Shown here piece after piece: positions 48,654-56,780 of a DNA stretch of 64,000 nucleotides. The notes beneath the pieces are model-generated. The model was not told where the DNA came from and made no database searches. It was given only the letters and a program-made list of their open reading frames with translations. The stretch comes from Streptosporangium pseudovulgare (GTDB lineage Bacteria > Actinomycetota > Actinomycetes > Streptosporangiales > Streptosporangiaceae), in the NCBI RefSeq assembly GCF_014648055.1, contig NZ_BMQJ01000014.1:62001-126000 (forward strand). The letters run 5' to 3'. The translations under genes and the position numbers were made by a program. The first letter of the stretch is position 1. The number at the start of each line of letters is the position of its first letter.

Positions 48654-49304
48654 TCAGGCGGCGCCGAGGACGTGCGCCCGGAGCACCTCGACGTCGACCT
48701 CGTGCAGGGAGCCCACGACGAGGCGGCCGGGGGCCGAGGGGATCGGCAGCACGCTGGGCACGGCCACCACCCGGCAGCCGGCGGCGGTCGCCGCGGTCAC
48801 GCCGTTCGGGGAGTCCTCCAGGGCGACGCACCGGGCGGCGGCCACCCCCAGCAGGCGGGTGGCCGTGAGGTACGGCTCGGGGTCCGGCTTGGTCCGCGCC
48901 ACGTCGTCGCCGGTCACCACGCGGTCGAAGTGGTGACGGCCGATGAAGGCCAGGCAGGCGTCGGCGATCGGCCGGACCGAGGAGGTGACCAGGGCCGTGG
49001 GCAGGCCGGCCCGCCGTACGGCCGTCAGCAGCTCGGCGGCGCCCGGCATCATCTCCACGCCTGCGGACAGCCGGCGGGTCATGCCCTCCAGCATCCACGT
49101 CTCCACGTCGGCCGGGTCGGTGGCCGAACCGGTGACCCTGAGCATGTGGGCCACGGCGGCCGGCATGGAGCCGCCCACCAGGTGCCGCTGGTCGGCGTGG
49201 CTCCACTCGCCGCCGAGCCGCGCCATCACCTCGCTCTCGACCTCGAACCACACCTTCTCGCTGTCCACGAGAAGCCCGTCCATGTCGAACAGAACCGCGT
49301 CCAT
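48654..49304 (-). CDS. HAD-superfamily phosphatase (beta-phosphoglucomutase-like)
   Basis: A 216-residue haloacid-dehalogenase-fold hydrolase. Motif I is FDMDGLLVDSE with the Asp nucleophile, motif II VTSS, motif III the Lys in RTKPDPEPY and motif IV LEDSPNG. The helical cap between motifs I and II is of the subclass that acts on small phosphosugars. It starts 22 bases past the metH stop and is co-oriented, so the two are likely one transcript. Confidence 0.92.
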   Translation of the reverse strand: MDAVLFDMDGLLVDSEKVWFEVESEVMARLGGEWSHADQRHLVGGSMPAAVAHMLRVTGSATDPADVETWMLEGMTRRLSAGVEMMPGAAELLTAVRRAGLPTALVTSSVRPIADACLAFIGRHHFDRVVTGDDVARTKPDPEPYLTATRLLGVAAARCVALEDSPNGVTAATAAGCRVVAVPSVLPIPSAPGRLVVGSLHEVDVEVLRAHVLGAA

Positions 49305-49326
49305 GTATCGGTGGAATCCTTGACGG

Positions 49327-52300
49327 TCAGACGTTGAAGTAGTTGGCCTCGGGGTGGTGCGCGACGAGCGCGGAGGTCGACTGCTCGGGGTGCAGCTGGA
49401 ACTCCTCCGACAGGCTCACCCCGATCCGGCCGGGGTCCAGCAGCCCGGTGAGCTGCACCTGGTCCTCCAGGTTGGGGCAGGCGGGATAGCCGAAGGAGTA
49501 GCGGCAGCCGGTGACGTCGACCTTCAGCATGTCCTCCAGCGACTCGTCGCCGCCGATGCCGAGCTCGGAGCGGACCCGGGCGTGCCAGTACTCGGCCAGC
49601 GCCTCGGTGAGCTGCACCGACAGGCCGTGCAGCTCCAGGTAGTCGCGGTAGGCGTCCTTGGCGAACAGCTCGGCGGTGGCCTCGGCGATCCGGCTTCCCA
49701 TCGTGACGATCTGGAAGGCGACCACGTCGGTCTCGCCGGACTCCCGGGGGCGGAAGAAGTCCGACAGGCACAGGTGCCGGTCGCGCCGCTGGCGCGGGAA
49801 GGTGAACCTGGTCCGCTCGCCGCCCGCGTCGTCCAGGATCACCAGGGAGTCGCCCTCGCTGACGCACGGGAAGTAGCCGTAGACGACCGCCGCCTCCAGC
49901 AGCCCCTCGGTCTGCATCCGGTCCAGCCACATCCGCAGGCGCGGCCGGCCCTGGGTCTCGACCAGCTCCTCGTAGGAGGGGCCCTCGCCGCCGCGGGCGG
50001 CCTTGAGGCCCCACTGGCCCATGAACGTCGCCCGCTCGTCCAGGAACGCGGCGTAGTCGGCGAGCGGGATGCCCTTGACCACGCGGTCGCCGTGGAAGGG
50101 GGCGACCGGCACGGGGTTGGCGGTGCTCACGTCGGAGCGGGCGGGCAGCTCCTCCACCGGGGTTCGCTTCAGGGTCGCGCCGGTCCTGACGCGCCGCTGC
50201 CGCAGCGGCGGCAGGGCCGCGCCGTCCTCGCCGCGCTTGACCGCCATGAAGGCGTCCATCAGCCGCAGCCCCTCGAAGGCGTCGCGGGCGTAGCGGACCT
50301 CGCCCTCGAACAGCCCGGCGAGGTCCTGCTCGACGTAGGCGCGGGTCAGCGCGGCGCCGCCGAGCAGCACGGGGTATCTGCCGGCCAGCCCCCGGGAGTT
50401 CATCTCCTCGAGGTTCTCCTTCATCACGACCGTGGACTTCACCAGCAGCCCGGACATGCCGATCACGTCGGCCCGCTGCTCCTCGGCGGCCTCCAGGATC
50501 GCCGACACCGGCTGCTTGATGCCGAGGTTGACGACCTCGTAGCCGTTGTTGGACAGGATGATGTCCACCAGGTTCTTGCCGATGTCGTGCACGTCGCCCT
50601 TGACGGTGGCCAGCACGATGCGGCCCTTGGTCTCGCCCTCGACGCGGTCCATGTGGGGCTCCAGGTAGGCCACGGCGGCCTTCATCACCTCGGCCGACTG
50701 CAGCACGAACGGCAGCTGCATCTGCCCGGAGCCGAACAGCTCGCCGACGGTCTTCATGCCGTCGAGCAGCACGTCGTTGACGATCTCCAGGGCGGGACGC
50801 CGGGTGAGCGCCTCGTCGAGGTCGGCCTCCAGGCCCTTGCGCTCGCCGTCGACGATGCGGCGCTTGAGGCGCTCCCACAGCGGCAGCGCGGCCAGCTCCT
50901 CGGCCCGGCCCGCCTTCACCGCGGCGGCGTCGACGCCCTCGAACAGCTCCATGAACCGCTGCAGCGGGTCGTAGCCCTCGCGGCGGCGGTCGTAGATCAT
51001 GTCCAGGGCGACCTGGCGCTGCTCGTCGGGGATCCGGGCCATCGGCAGGATCTTGGAGGCGTGCACGATCGCCGAGTCGAGACCGGCGTTGACGCACTCG
51101 TTGAGGAAGACGCTGTTGAGGACGACCCGCGCGGCCGGGTTGAGGCCGAAGGAGATGTTGGACAGCCCGAGGGCCGTCTGCACGCCCGGGTGGCGGCGCT
51201 TGATCTCGCGGATCGCCTCGATCGTCTCGGCGCCGTCGCGGCGGGTCTCCTCCTGGCCGGTGGCGATGGGGAAGGTGAGGGCGTCGATGACGATGTCCTC
51301 GACCCGCATCCCCCAGTCAGCGGTGAGGTCCGCGATGAGGCGGCCGGCGATCTCGACCTTCCGTTCGGCGGTGCGGGCCTGGCCCTCCTCGTCGATGGTC
51401 AGCGCCATGACGGCGGTGCCGTGCTCGCGGACCAGCCGCATGATCCTGGTGAAGCGGGAGTCGGGGCCGTCGCCGTCCTCGTAGTTGACCGAGTTGATGA
51501 TCGCGCGGCCGCCGAGCGCCTCCAGCCCGGCTTCGAGGACGGCGGGCTCGGTGGAGTCGAGCACGATGGGCAGCGTGGAGGCGGTGGCGAAGCGGAACGC
51601 CAGCTCCCGCATGTCGGCCGCGCCGTCGCGGCCGACATAGTCGACGCACAGGTCGAGCATGTGCGCGCCGTCGCGGGCCTGGGCCCGGGCGATCTCGACG
51701 CACTCCTCCCAGTCGCCGGCGAGCATCGCCTCGCGGAACGCCTTGGAGCCGTTGGCGTTGGTGCGCTCGCCGATGGCGAGGTAGGAGGTGTCCTGGCGGA
51801 AGGGGACGGTCTGGTAGAGGGAGGCGGCGCCGGGCTCGGGGCGCGGGCGCCGCGCCGCGACCTCCCGGCCGCGCACCCGCTCGACCACCCGGCGCAGGTG
51901 CTCGGGGGTGGTGCCGCAGCAGCCGCCGACCAGCGACAGGCCGAAGTCGCGGACGAAGTGGTCGTGGGCGGCGGCCAGCTCGTCGGGGGCGAGGGGGTAG
52001 TGGGCGCCGTCGGCGGTCAGCACCGGCAGCCCGGCGTTGGGCATGCAGGACAGCCGCACCCGGGCGTGGCGCGCGAGGTAGCGCAGGTGCTCGCTCATCT
52101 CGGCCGGGCCGGTGGCGCAGTTGAGGCCGATGACGTCGACGCCGAGCGGCTCGATCGACGTCAGCGCCGCGCCGATCTCCGAGCCGAGCAGCATCGCGCC
52201 GTTGGTCTCGATCGTCACCTGGGCGATGATCGGCACGTCGCGGCCGGCCTCGGCGACGGCCCGCCGCGCGCCGACGACGGCGGCCTTGACCTGGAGGAGG

Positions 52301-52791
52301 TCCTGGGCGGTCTCGATGATCAGGGCGTCGGCGCCGCCGGAGATCAGGCCGGCCGCGTTCGCCTGGTAGGCGTCGCGCAGCTCGCCGTACGGCTTGTGCC
52401 CGAGGGTGGGCAGCTTGGTGCCCGGACCGATGGAGCCGAGGACGAAGCGGGGGTGGTCGGGAGTGGACCAGGCGTCCGCGGCCTCCCTGGCGACGCGGGC
52501 CCCGGCCTCGGAGTACTCGTGGACCCGGTCGGCGATGTCGTACTCGCCCAGCGCGCTGAGGTTGGCGCCGAAGGTGTTGGTCTCGACGCAGTCGACGCCG
52601 ACCTCGAAGTAGGCCTCGTGCACGGCGCGGACGATGTCGGGGCGGGTGACGTTGAGGACCTCGTTGCAGCCCTCGTGGCCCTCGAAGTCGTCGAGGCCGA
52701 CGTCGTGGGCCTGGAGCATCGTCCCCATGGCCCCGTCGGCGACCATCACGCGCTGGGACAGGACGTCACGGAAGGACGGGATGCTCGTCAT
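49327..52791 (-). CDS. metH: Cobalamin-dependent methionine synthase MetH
   Basis: A 1154-residue enzyme that transfers a methyl group from methyltetrahydrofolate to homocysteine through cobalamin. Domains run in order: homocysteine binding with zinc Cys (GLNCATGP, GGCCGTTPEH), pterin binding (YLAIGERTNANGSKAFREAM), cobalamin cap and Rossmann domain (DVHDIGKNLVDIILSNNGYE with the axial His) and the AdoMet reactivation domain (GCRYSFGYPACPNLEDQ). It ends HHPEANYFNV. No cobalamin or SAM riboswitch was recognised upstream; the start lies in a short leader. Confidence 0.97.
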   Translation of the reverse strand: MTSIPSFRDVLSQRVMVADGAMGTMLQAHDVGLDDFEGHEGCNEVLNVTRPDIVRAVHEAYFEVGVDCVETNTFGANLSALGEYDIADRVHEYSEAGARVAREAADAWSTPDHPRFVLGSIGPGTKLPTLGHKPYGELRDAYQANAAGLISGGADALIIETAQDLLQVKAAVVGARRAVAEAGRDVPIIAQVTIETNGAMLLGSEIGAALTSIEPLGVDVIGLNCATGPAEMSEHLRYLARHARVRLSCMPNAGLPVLTADGAHYPLAPDELAAAHDHFVRDFGLSLVGGCCGTTPEHLRRVVERVRGREVAARRPRPEPGAASLYQTVPFRQDTSYLAIGERTNANGSKAFREAMLAGDWEECVEIARAQARDGAHMLDLCVDYVGRDGAADMRELAFRFATASTLPIVLDSTEPAVLEAGLEALGGRAIINSVNYEDGDGPDSRFTRIMRLVREHGTAVMALTIDEEGQARTAERKVEIAGRLIADLTADWGMRVEDIVIDALTFPIATGQEETRRDGAETIEAIREIKRRHPGVQTALGLSNISFGLNPAARVVLNSVFLNECVNAGLDSAIVHASKILPMARIPDEQRQVALDMIYDRRREGYDPLQRFMELFEGVDAAAVKAGRAEELAALPLWERLKRRIVDGERKGLEADLDEALTRRPALEIVNDVLLDGMKTVGELFGSGQMQLPFVLQSAEVMKAAVAYLEPHMDRVEGETKGRIVLATVKGDVHDIGKNLVDIILSNNGYEVVNLGIKQPVSAILEAAEEQRADVIGMSGLLVKSTVVMKENLEEMNSRGLAGRYPVLLGGAALTRAYVEQDLAGLFEGEVRYARDAFEGLRLMDAFMAVKRGEDGAALPPLRQRRVRTGATLKRTPVEELPARSDVSTANPVPVAPFHGDRVVKGIPLADYAAFLDERATFMGQWGLKAARGGEGPSYEELVETQGRPRLRMWLDRMQTEGLLEAAVVYGYFPCVSEGDSLVILDDAGGERTRFTFPRQRRDRHLCLSDFFRPRESGETDVVAFQIVTMGSRIAEATAELFAKDAYRDYLELHGLSVQLTEALAEYWHARVRSELGIGGDESLEDMLKVDVTGCRYSFGYPACPNLEDQVQLTGLLDPGRIGVSLSEEFQLHPEQSTSALVAHHPEANYFNV

Positions 52792-53159
52792 GGCCCCAAG
52801 GGTACTAACCGATCCACCCTCGGTCGCTCATGACGGCGTCCGGATGCTGACATCGGAGTGACCGGATGCTGAACCGCCCGCCCCGGGCGCCCTCCTCCGG
52901 GAGACCTCGGACGGGGTCCCGGAGCCGTCGCGGGCGAGGCCCCGGGAGGCCCCGGACGCCCCTGTCCCGGACGGCGGAGAACCGGCGGAGAACCGGGGCC
53001 GTCGCGGCGGACCGGCCCCGGAACCCTCGTCCGGCCGAGGCCCCGCGAGCCCGGGCGGAGCGGGGAAGGGGCCCGTGCCCTGGGAATTCGGTGATGGCCA
53101 CCGCACCGCATAGGCTTATGCGGTAGACGGCCATGGCGAGGCGAAGAAGGAGGCCGCGC
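52792..53159. other. 368-base intergenic region between metH and the PAC2 gene
   Basis: The region is G+C-rich with short direct repeats (CCGGATGCTGA near 52850 and 52863; CGGAGAACCGG near 52975 and 52987). Promoters for both divergent genes must lie here, but none is clear. No riboswitch fold was found. Confidence 0.5.
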
Positions 53160-54014
53160 GTGATCGAACTCGAAGGTCTACCCAAGCTCGTCGACCCGGT
53201 GCTGATCGCCGCGTTCGAGGGGTGGAACGACGCGGGCGAGGCCTCGAGCGGAGTGATCGCGCACCTCGAGAACGAGTGGAAGGCGACCCCGCTGGTCTCC
53301 TTCGACCCCGAGGACTACTACGACTTCCAGGTCACCCGCCCGATCGTGGAGATGGGCGACGGGCTGACCAGGTCGATCACCTGGCCGACCACCCGGCTGC
53401 TGGTGGCCCGGCCGCCGGGCGCCGACCGCGACGTGGTGCTGCTGCGCGGCATCGAGCCCAACATGCGCTGGCGCACGTTCTGCCAGGAGATCACCGATGT
53501 CTGCCGCCACGTGGGGGTGGAGCTGGCGGTGCTGCTCGGCGCGCTGCTCAACGACTCCCCGCACACCCGTCCGGTGCCGATCGTGGGCTCGGCGAGCGAC
53601 GAGGACCTGGCGCGGGCGATCAACCTGGAGCTGAGCCGCTACGAGGGGCCGACCGGCGTCGTCGGCGTGCTCCAGCACATCCTGGGGGCCTCCGGGATAC
53701 CGGCGGTCTCGCTGTGGGCGTCGGTGCCGCACTACGTCGCCCAGCCGCCCAACCCCAAGGCCACCATGGCGCTGCTGCGCCGCCTGGAGGACCTGCTCGA
53801 CATCCCGATGCCGCTGGGCGACCTGGCCGAGGAGTCCAGGGCGTGGGAGCACGGCGTGGACGAGCTGGCCTCCCAGGACAGCGAGGTGGCCGAGTACGTC
53901 AAGGAGCTGGAGGAGCGCAAGGACGCCGCGGAGCTGCCCGAGGCCAGCGGTGACGCCATCGCCGCCGAGTTCGAGCGCTACCTCCGCCGCCGCGACCGCG
54001 ACGGCGACGGCTGA
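53160..54014 (+). CDS. PAC2-family protein (proteasome assembly chaperone-like fold)
   Basis: A 284-residue cytosolic protein. It begins VIELEGLPKLVDPVLIAAFEGWNDAGEASSG, a hallmark of the actinobacterial PAC2 family, and carries LLRGIEPNMRWRTFC and the ASVPHYVAQPPNPKATMALL strand-helix. GTG 53160 is chosen over ATG 53133 because AAGGAGG lies 6 bases before it and the family begins there. The fold is shared with the eukaryotic 20S assembly chaperone, but an actinobacterial role is not established. Confidence 0.87.
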   Translation: MIELEGLPKLVDPVLIAAFEGWNDAGEASSGVIAHLENEWKATPLVSFDPEDYYDFQVTRPIVEMGDGLTRSITWPTTRLLVARPPGADRDVVLLRGIEPNMRWRTFCQEITDVCRHVGVELAVLLGALLNDSPHTRPVPIVGSASDEDLARAINLELSRYEGPTGVVGVLQHILGASGIPAVSLWASVPHYVAQPPNPKATMALLRRLEDLLDIPMPLGDLAEESRAWEHGVDELASQDSEVAEYVKELEERKDAAELPEASGDAIAAEFERYLRRRDRDGDG

Positions 54015-54382
54015 GACCCCGGATCCGGGACGGCGCCGGATCCGGACGCTGGCCCGGAGACCATGCCCGGGCCCGGAGACCATGCCCGGGACGGCGCCGG
54101 AACCGCACCCGCGTCCGGGCCGGGAGCGCGCCGGCGGTCGCGGGCCAGGTCGGCGGTCCGCACCCTCCGGAAAAACACCCAGCGCATCGTTACCGTTACT
54201 CCGTCCCCGGCGCGCCCGCGCGGGGCCATAATCGGCCCACCCGGTTCGGCCGCGGGCCGTCCGCCGGGTAACCGCTCCGCAACGATTCGACGACCCGGAG
54301 GAACACGCCTTCGTAAACTCCGGTGAACGACCCCTCCCCCACGCCGCACATTGTCCGGGTGACTGCGCACGTTAGGGCAACC
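54015..54382. other. 368-base intergenic region with a tandem 19-base repeat
   Basis: Two tandem 19-base copies of CCCGGAGACCATGCCCGGG fill 54054-54091, flanked by two copies of CGGGACGGCGCCGGA. The rest has no recognisable gene. The promoter of the next gene must lie near its 3' end. Confidence 0.6.
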
Positions 54383-54988
54383 ATGGCGACTCCCCAGCTC
54401 GACCCCCGTCGGCTCGACCCCTACCAGAAGGCCCAGGAGACGCGGCGCCGCGTCCTTGAGCTGGCCGGGCTGATGAAACGCGAGGACGGCGAGAACGCCG
54501 CCTCCTCCCCCCGCGCGGGCGGCGCCGCCCCCGGCCAGGCGGTCGACATGTTCCTCGCCCTGCTGCAGGACCGGCTGCCGGTCTGGCTGCGCATCCTCGA
54601 CGACCTGGGGTACCTGGTCGGCCGGGGCGAGGTCGGCGGCAACCTTCTGCCCGTCGCGCGGGCCGGCATCGACTACTACGTCGAGGTGCAGTCGGCGGCG
54701 CTGCCGGTCTTCAGCTCGCCCTCCGTCACGGTGCGCCTCCGCGAGGCGCTGCGCGACTCCGCGATGGGGCCGATGGCGGAGGTGGTGCCGCTGACCGCCT
54801 ACCTCGCGGCCGAGCAGCGCGCGGGCCGCGTCTCCCCCGGCGTGGACCCGGTCGCCAGCGCGCGGCTGCTGCTGGCCGGGTGCTTCCGCCACGCCTACTA
54901 CGAGATGCTCGTCGGCGCCGACCCGCTGCCCTCGCGCGACGCCGCCGCCGGGGAGATCGTCCGGGAGCTGAGGCTGGACCCGTCCTGA
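54383..54988 (+). CDS. TetR ligand-binding-domain-like protein without HTH
   Basis: A 201-residue all-helical protein whose C-terminal 110 residues (PVARAGIDYYVEVQSAALPVF onward) resemble the ligand-binding domain of TetR regulators. The N-terminal 60 residues contain no helix-turn-helix, and none was found upstream in any frame. ATG 54383 starts MATPQLDPRRLDPYQKA; an earlier GTG 54323 adds 20 unconserved residues. It might bind a small molecule or a full-length TetR partner (inference). Confidence 0.65.
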   Translation: MATPQLDPRRLDPYQKAQETRRRVLELAGLMKREDGENAASSPRAGGAAPGQAVDMFLALLQDRLPVWLRILDDLGYLVGRGEVGGNLLPVARAGIDYYVEVQSAALPVFSSPSVTVRLREALRDSAMGPMAEVVPLTAYLAAEQRAGRVSPGVDPVASARLLLAGCFRHAYYEMLVGADPLPSRDAAAGEIVRELRLDPS

Positions 54989-55113
54989 GGCCGCCCGCCC
55001 CGCCGGGTGCGAGGGCGCGGGGCCGGCCGGCGGCACCGGCGTCCATGACGGCCTGAGCGGCGCCGGCCCCCGCCGGGCGGCGCCGCGGTCGCGAGAAGGC
55101 GGGCCGGACGGCG

Positions 55114-56346
55114 TCAGGCGGCGCCGCGGTCGCAGGCCAGGCGGTAGCCGCGCTTGATGACCGTCTCGACGATGCCGGACCGGCCCAGCGCCCGGCGCAG
55201 CCGGGTGACGGCCATCTCGACGGCGTGCTCGGCGGAGTCGCGGGACGTGGCGCCGGGCAGCACGGTCCGCAGCTCCGAGCGGGCCACCACGTGTCCCGGC
55301 TTGACGGCCAGGCGCTTGAGCACCGCCATGGGGGCGGGCGGCAGCGTCCGCAGGCCGCCGTCCACGGCGACGGCGTGCCCGCGGATCTCCAGCTCGCAGC
55401 CGGCGGCGACGAGGCGGGTGACGCCGTGCTCGGGCAGGTGCCGGGCGAGGACGCGGGCCAGCGCGCCCAGGCGAGGCCGTTCCGGGCACACCACCGGCAC
55501 GCCCCTGGCCAGCAGGGGCCCGGCGGTGACCTGGCCCACGCAGGCCGCGACGACCGGGCCGGCGAACGCGGCGACGAGCGCCTCCTCCAGCCCCTCGGCG
55601 CGGGCCGCGGCGAGCATGGCCAGCACGGCGGGGGCGCTGGTGAAGGCCACCGCGTCCACCGCGCCGGTGACCGTCTGGCTGATCAGGCGGCGCAGCGGCG
55701 AGGGGTCGCGGTAGGGCAGCCAGCGGTAGACCGGCACCTCGACGACCTCGGCCCCGGCCGCGCGTAGCTCCGCCACGAAGCCGGTCAGCGGTTCGCCGTG
55801 CAGCTGTACGGCGACGCGGCGCCCGGTGAGGTCCTGGGCGAGGAGGTGGCGTTTGATCTCCTCGCACGACTCGGCGGGCGCCGTCCAGTGGTCGTCCAGC
55901 CCGGCGGCCCGGACGGCGCCGCGCGCCTTGGGGCCGCGGGTCAGCAGCCGGGCGCGGGACAGGTGCGCCGCCAGGTCGCCCGACAGCCCCCAGCCCTCGG
56001 CCGCGGCCGTCCAGCCCCGGAAGCCGACACCGGTGGTGATCACCACGTCGTCGATCGGGCCGGACAGGGCCTCCCGGGTGGCGGCCAGCAGGCCGGCGTC
56101 CTCCTCCAGGGGGACGAGCCGGATCGCCGGGGCCCGTACGACCCGGGCGCCGCGCCGCTCCAGCAGGGCGCAGAACTCCTCGCGCCGCCGGGTCGCGGTG
56201 ACCCCGACGGTGAAGCCGGCCAGCGCGTCGGGCGCGGTCTCGGGGGACACGGCGGCGCGGCCCGCGAGCACCCCTCCCCCGCCGGAGGGATGCTCCGCGC
56301 CCGCCCCGGTCGCGGCGCGTCCCGGGATCGCCGCGGCTCCGGTCAC
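55114..56346 (-). CDS. nnaR: NnaR-like regulator: HemD-type domain fused to winged-helix DNA-binding domain
   Basis: A 410-residue protein. After a disordered 40-residue leader, a uroporphyrinogen-III-synthase-like domain (about residues 42-290, GFTVGVTATRRREEFCALLE) is joined to an OmpR-type winged helix (about 305-408, LPPAPMAVLKRLAVKPGHVV to KRGYRLA). Actinobacterial proteins with this architecture beside nirBD (NnaR, and Rv0260c in Mycobacterium tuberculosis) activate nitrate/nitrite assimilation genes. It is last in the operon, overlapping nirD by 4 bases, so it is probably autoregulated. HemD enzyme activity is unproven. Confidence 0.87.
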   Translation of the reverse strand: MTGAAAIPGRAATGAGAEHPSGGGGVLAGRAAVSPETAPDALAGFTVGVTATRRREEFCALLERRGARVVRAPAIRLVPLEEDAGLLAATREALSGPIDDVVITTGVGFRGWTAAAEGWGLSGDLAAHLSRARLLTRGPKARGAVRAAGLDDHWTAPAESCEEIKRHLLAQDLTGRRVAVQLHGEPLTGFVAELRAAGAEVVEVPVYRWLPYRDPSPLRRLISQTVTGAVDAVAFTSAPAVLAMLAAARAEGLEEALVAAFAGPVVAACVGQVTAGPLLARGVPVVCPERPRLGALARVLARHLPEHGVTRLVAAGCELEIRGHAVAVDGGLRTLPPAPMAVLKRLAVKPGHVVARSELRTVLPGATSRDSAEHAVEMAVTRLRRALGRSGIVETVIKRGYRLACDRGAA

Positions 56347-56780
56347 GGCGCGCTCACCTCCACCGCGCCGTCCGCGAGCCGTACCGGATAGGTCGGTACG
56401 GCCACCGCCGGGTCGTCCAGGCAGGCCCCGGTGGCCAGCGAGAACGCCTGCCGGTGCATGGGTGAGATCACGACGGGCGAGCCGCCGCGGGTGCCGACGA
56501 TCCCCCGGGAGAGGACCTGGGCGCCGCTGAACGGGTCGTGGTTGCCGATCGCGAACAGCTCGCCGTCGAAGGTCTGGAACAGCGCGATCTGGTGGCGGCC
56601 GACGAGCGCGCACACCCCGCGTTCGGGCAGCAGGTCGGTGTAGGCGCACACCGGTGTCCAGCGCGGCGCCGTATCCGCCCCGGGCGGGCCCCCGGACGGG
56701 GTTCCGGACGGGGTTCCGGACAAGGCGGCGGGCGGGGTTCCGGACGGGGCGGCGGGCGGCGTCTCGTGGAGAACGGTCAT
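56343..56780 (-). CDS. nirD: Nitrite reductase small subunit NirD
   Basis: A 145-residue Rieske-fold subunit of NADH-dependent assimilatory nitrite reductase. The first 38 residues are a Pro/Ser/Gly repeat (SGTPSGTPSGGPP). The domain (WTPVCAYTDLLPERGVCALV) lacks the full Cys-His pairs of true Rieske proteins, as NirD usually does. It overlaps nirB and the regulator gene by 4 bases each. Confidence 0.92.
   Translation of the reverse strand: MTVLHETPPAAPSGTPPAALSGTPSGTPSGGPPGADTAPRWTPVCAYTDLLPERGVCALVGRHQIALFQTFDGELFAIGNHDPFSGAQVLSRGIVGTRGGSPVVISPMHRQAFSLATGACLDDPAVAVPTYPVRLADGAVEVSAP

Noticed and set aside
49226-51097. A long second - strand frame across metH and the HAD gene
   Set aside because: It is an out-of-frame shadow of metH and ends by joining part of the HAD frame; it contains no domain.
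52792-53159. Cobalamin or SAM-type riboswitch upstream of metH
   Set aside because: No B12 box or recognisable SAM/SAH aptamer core was found in either strand of the leader region.
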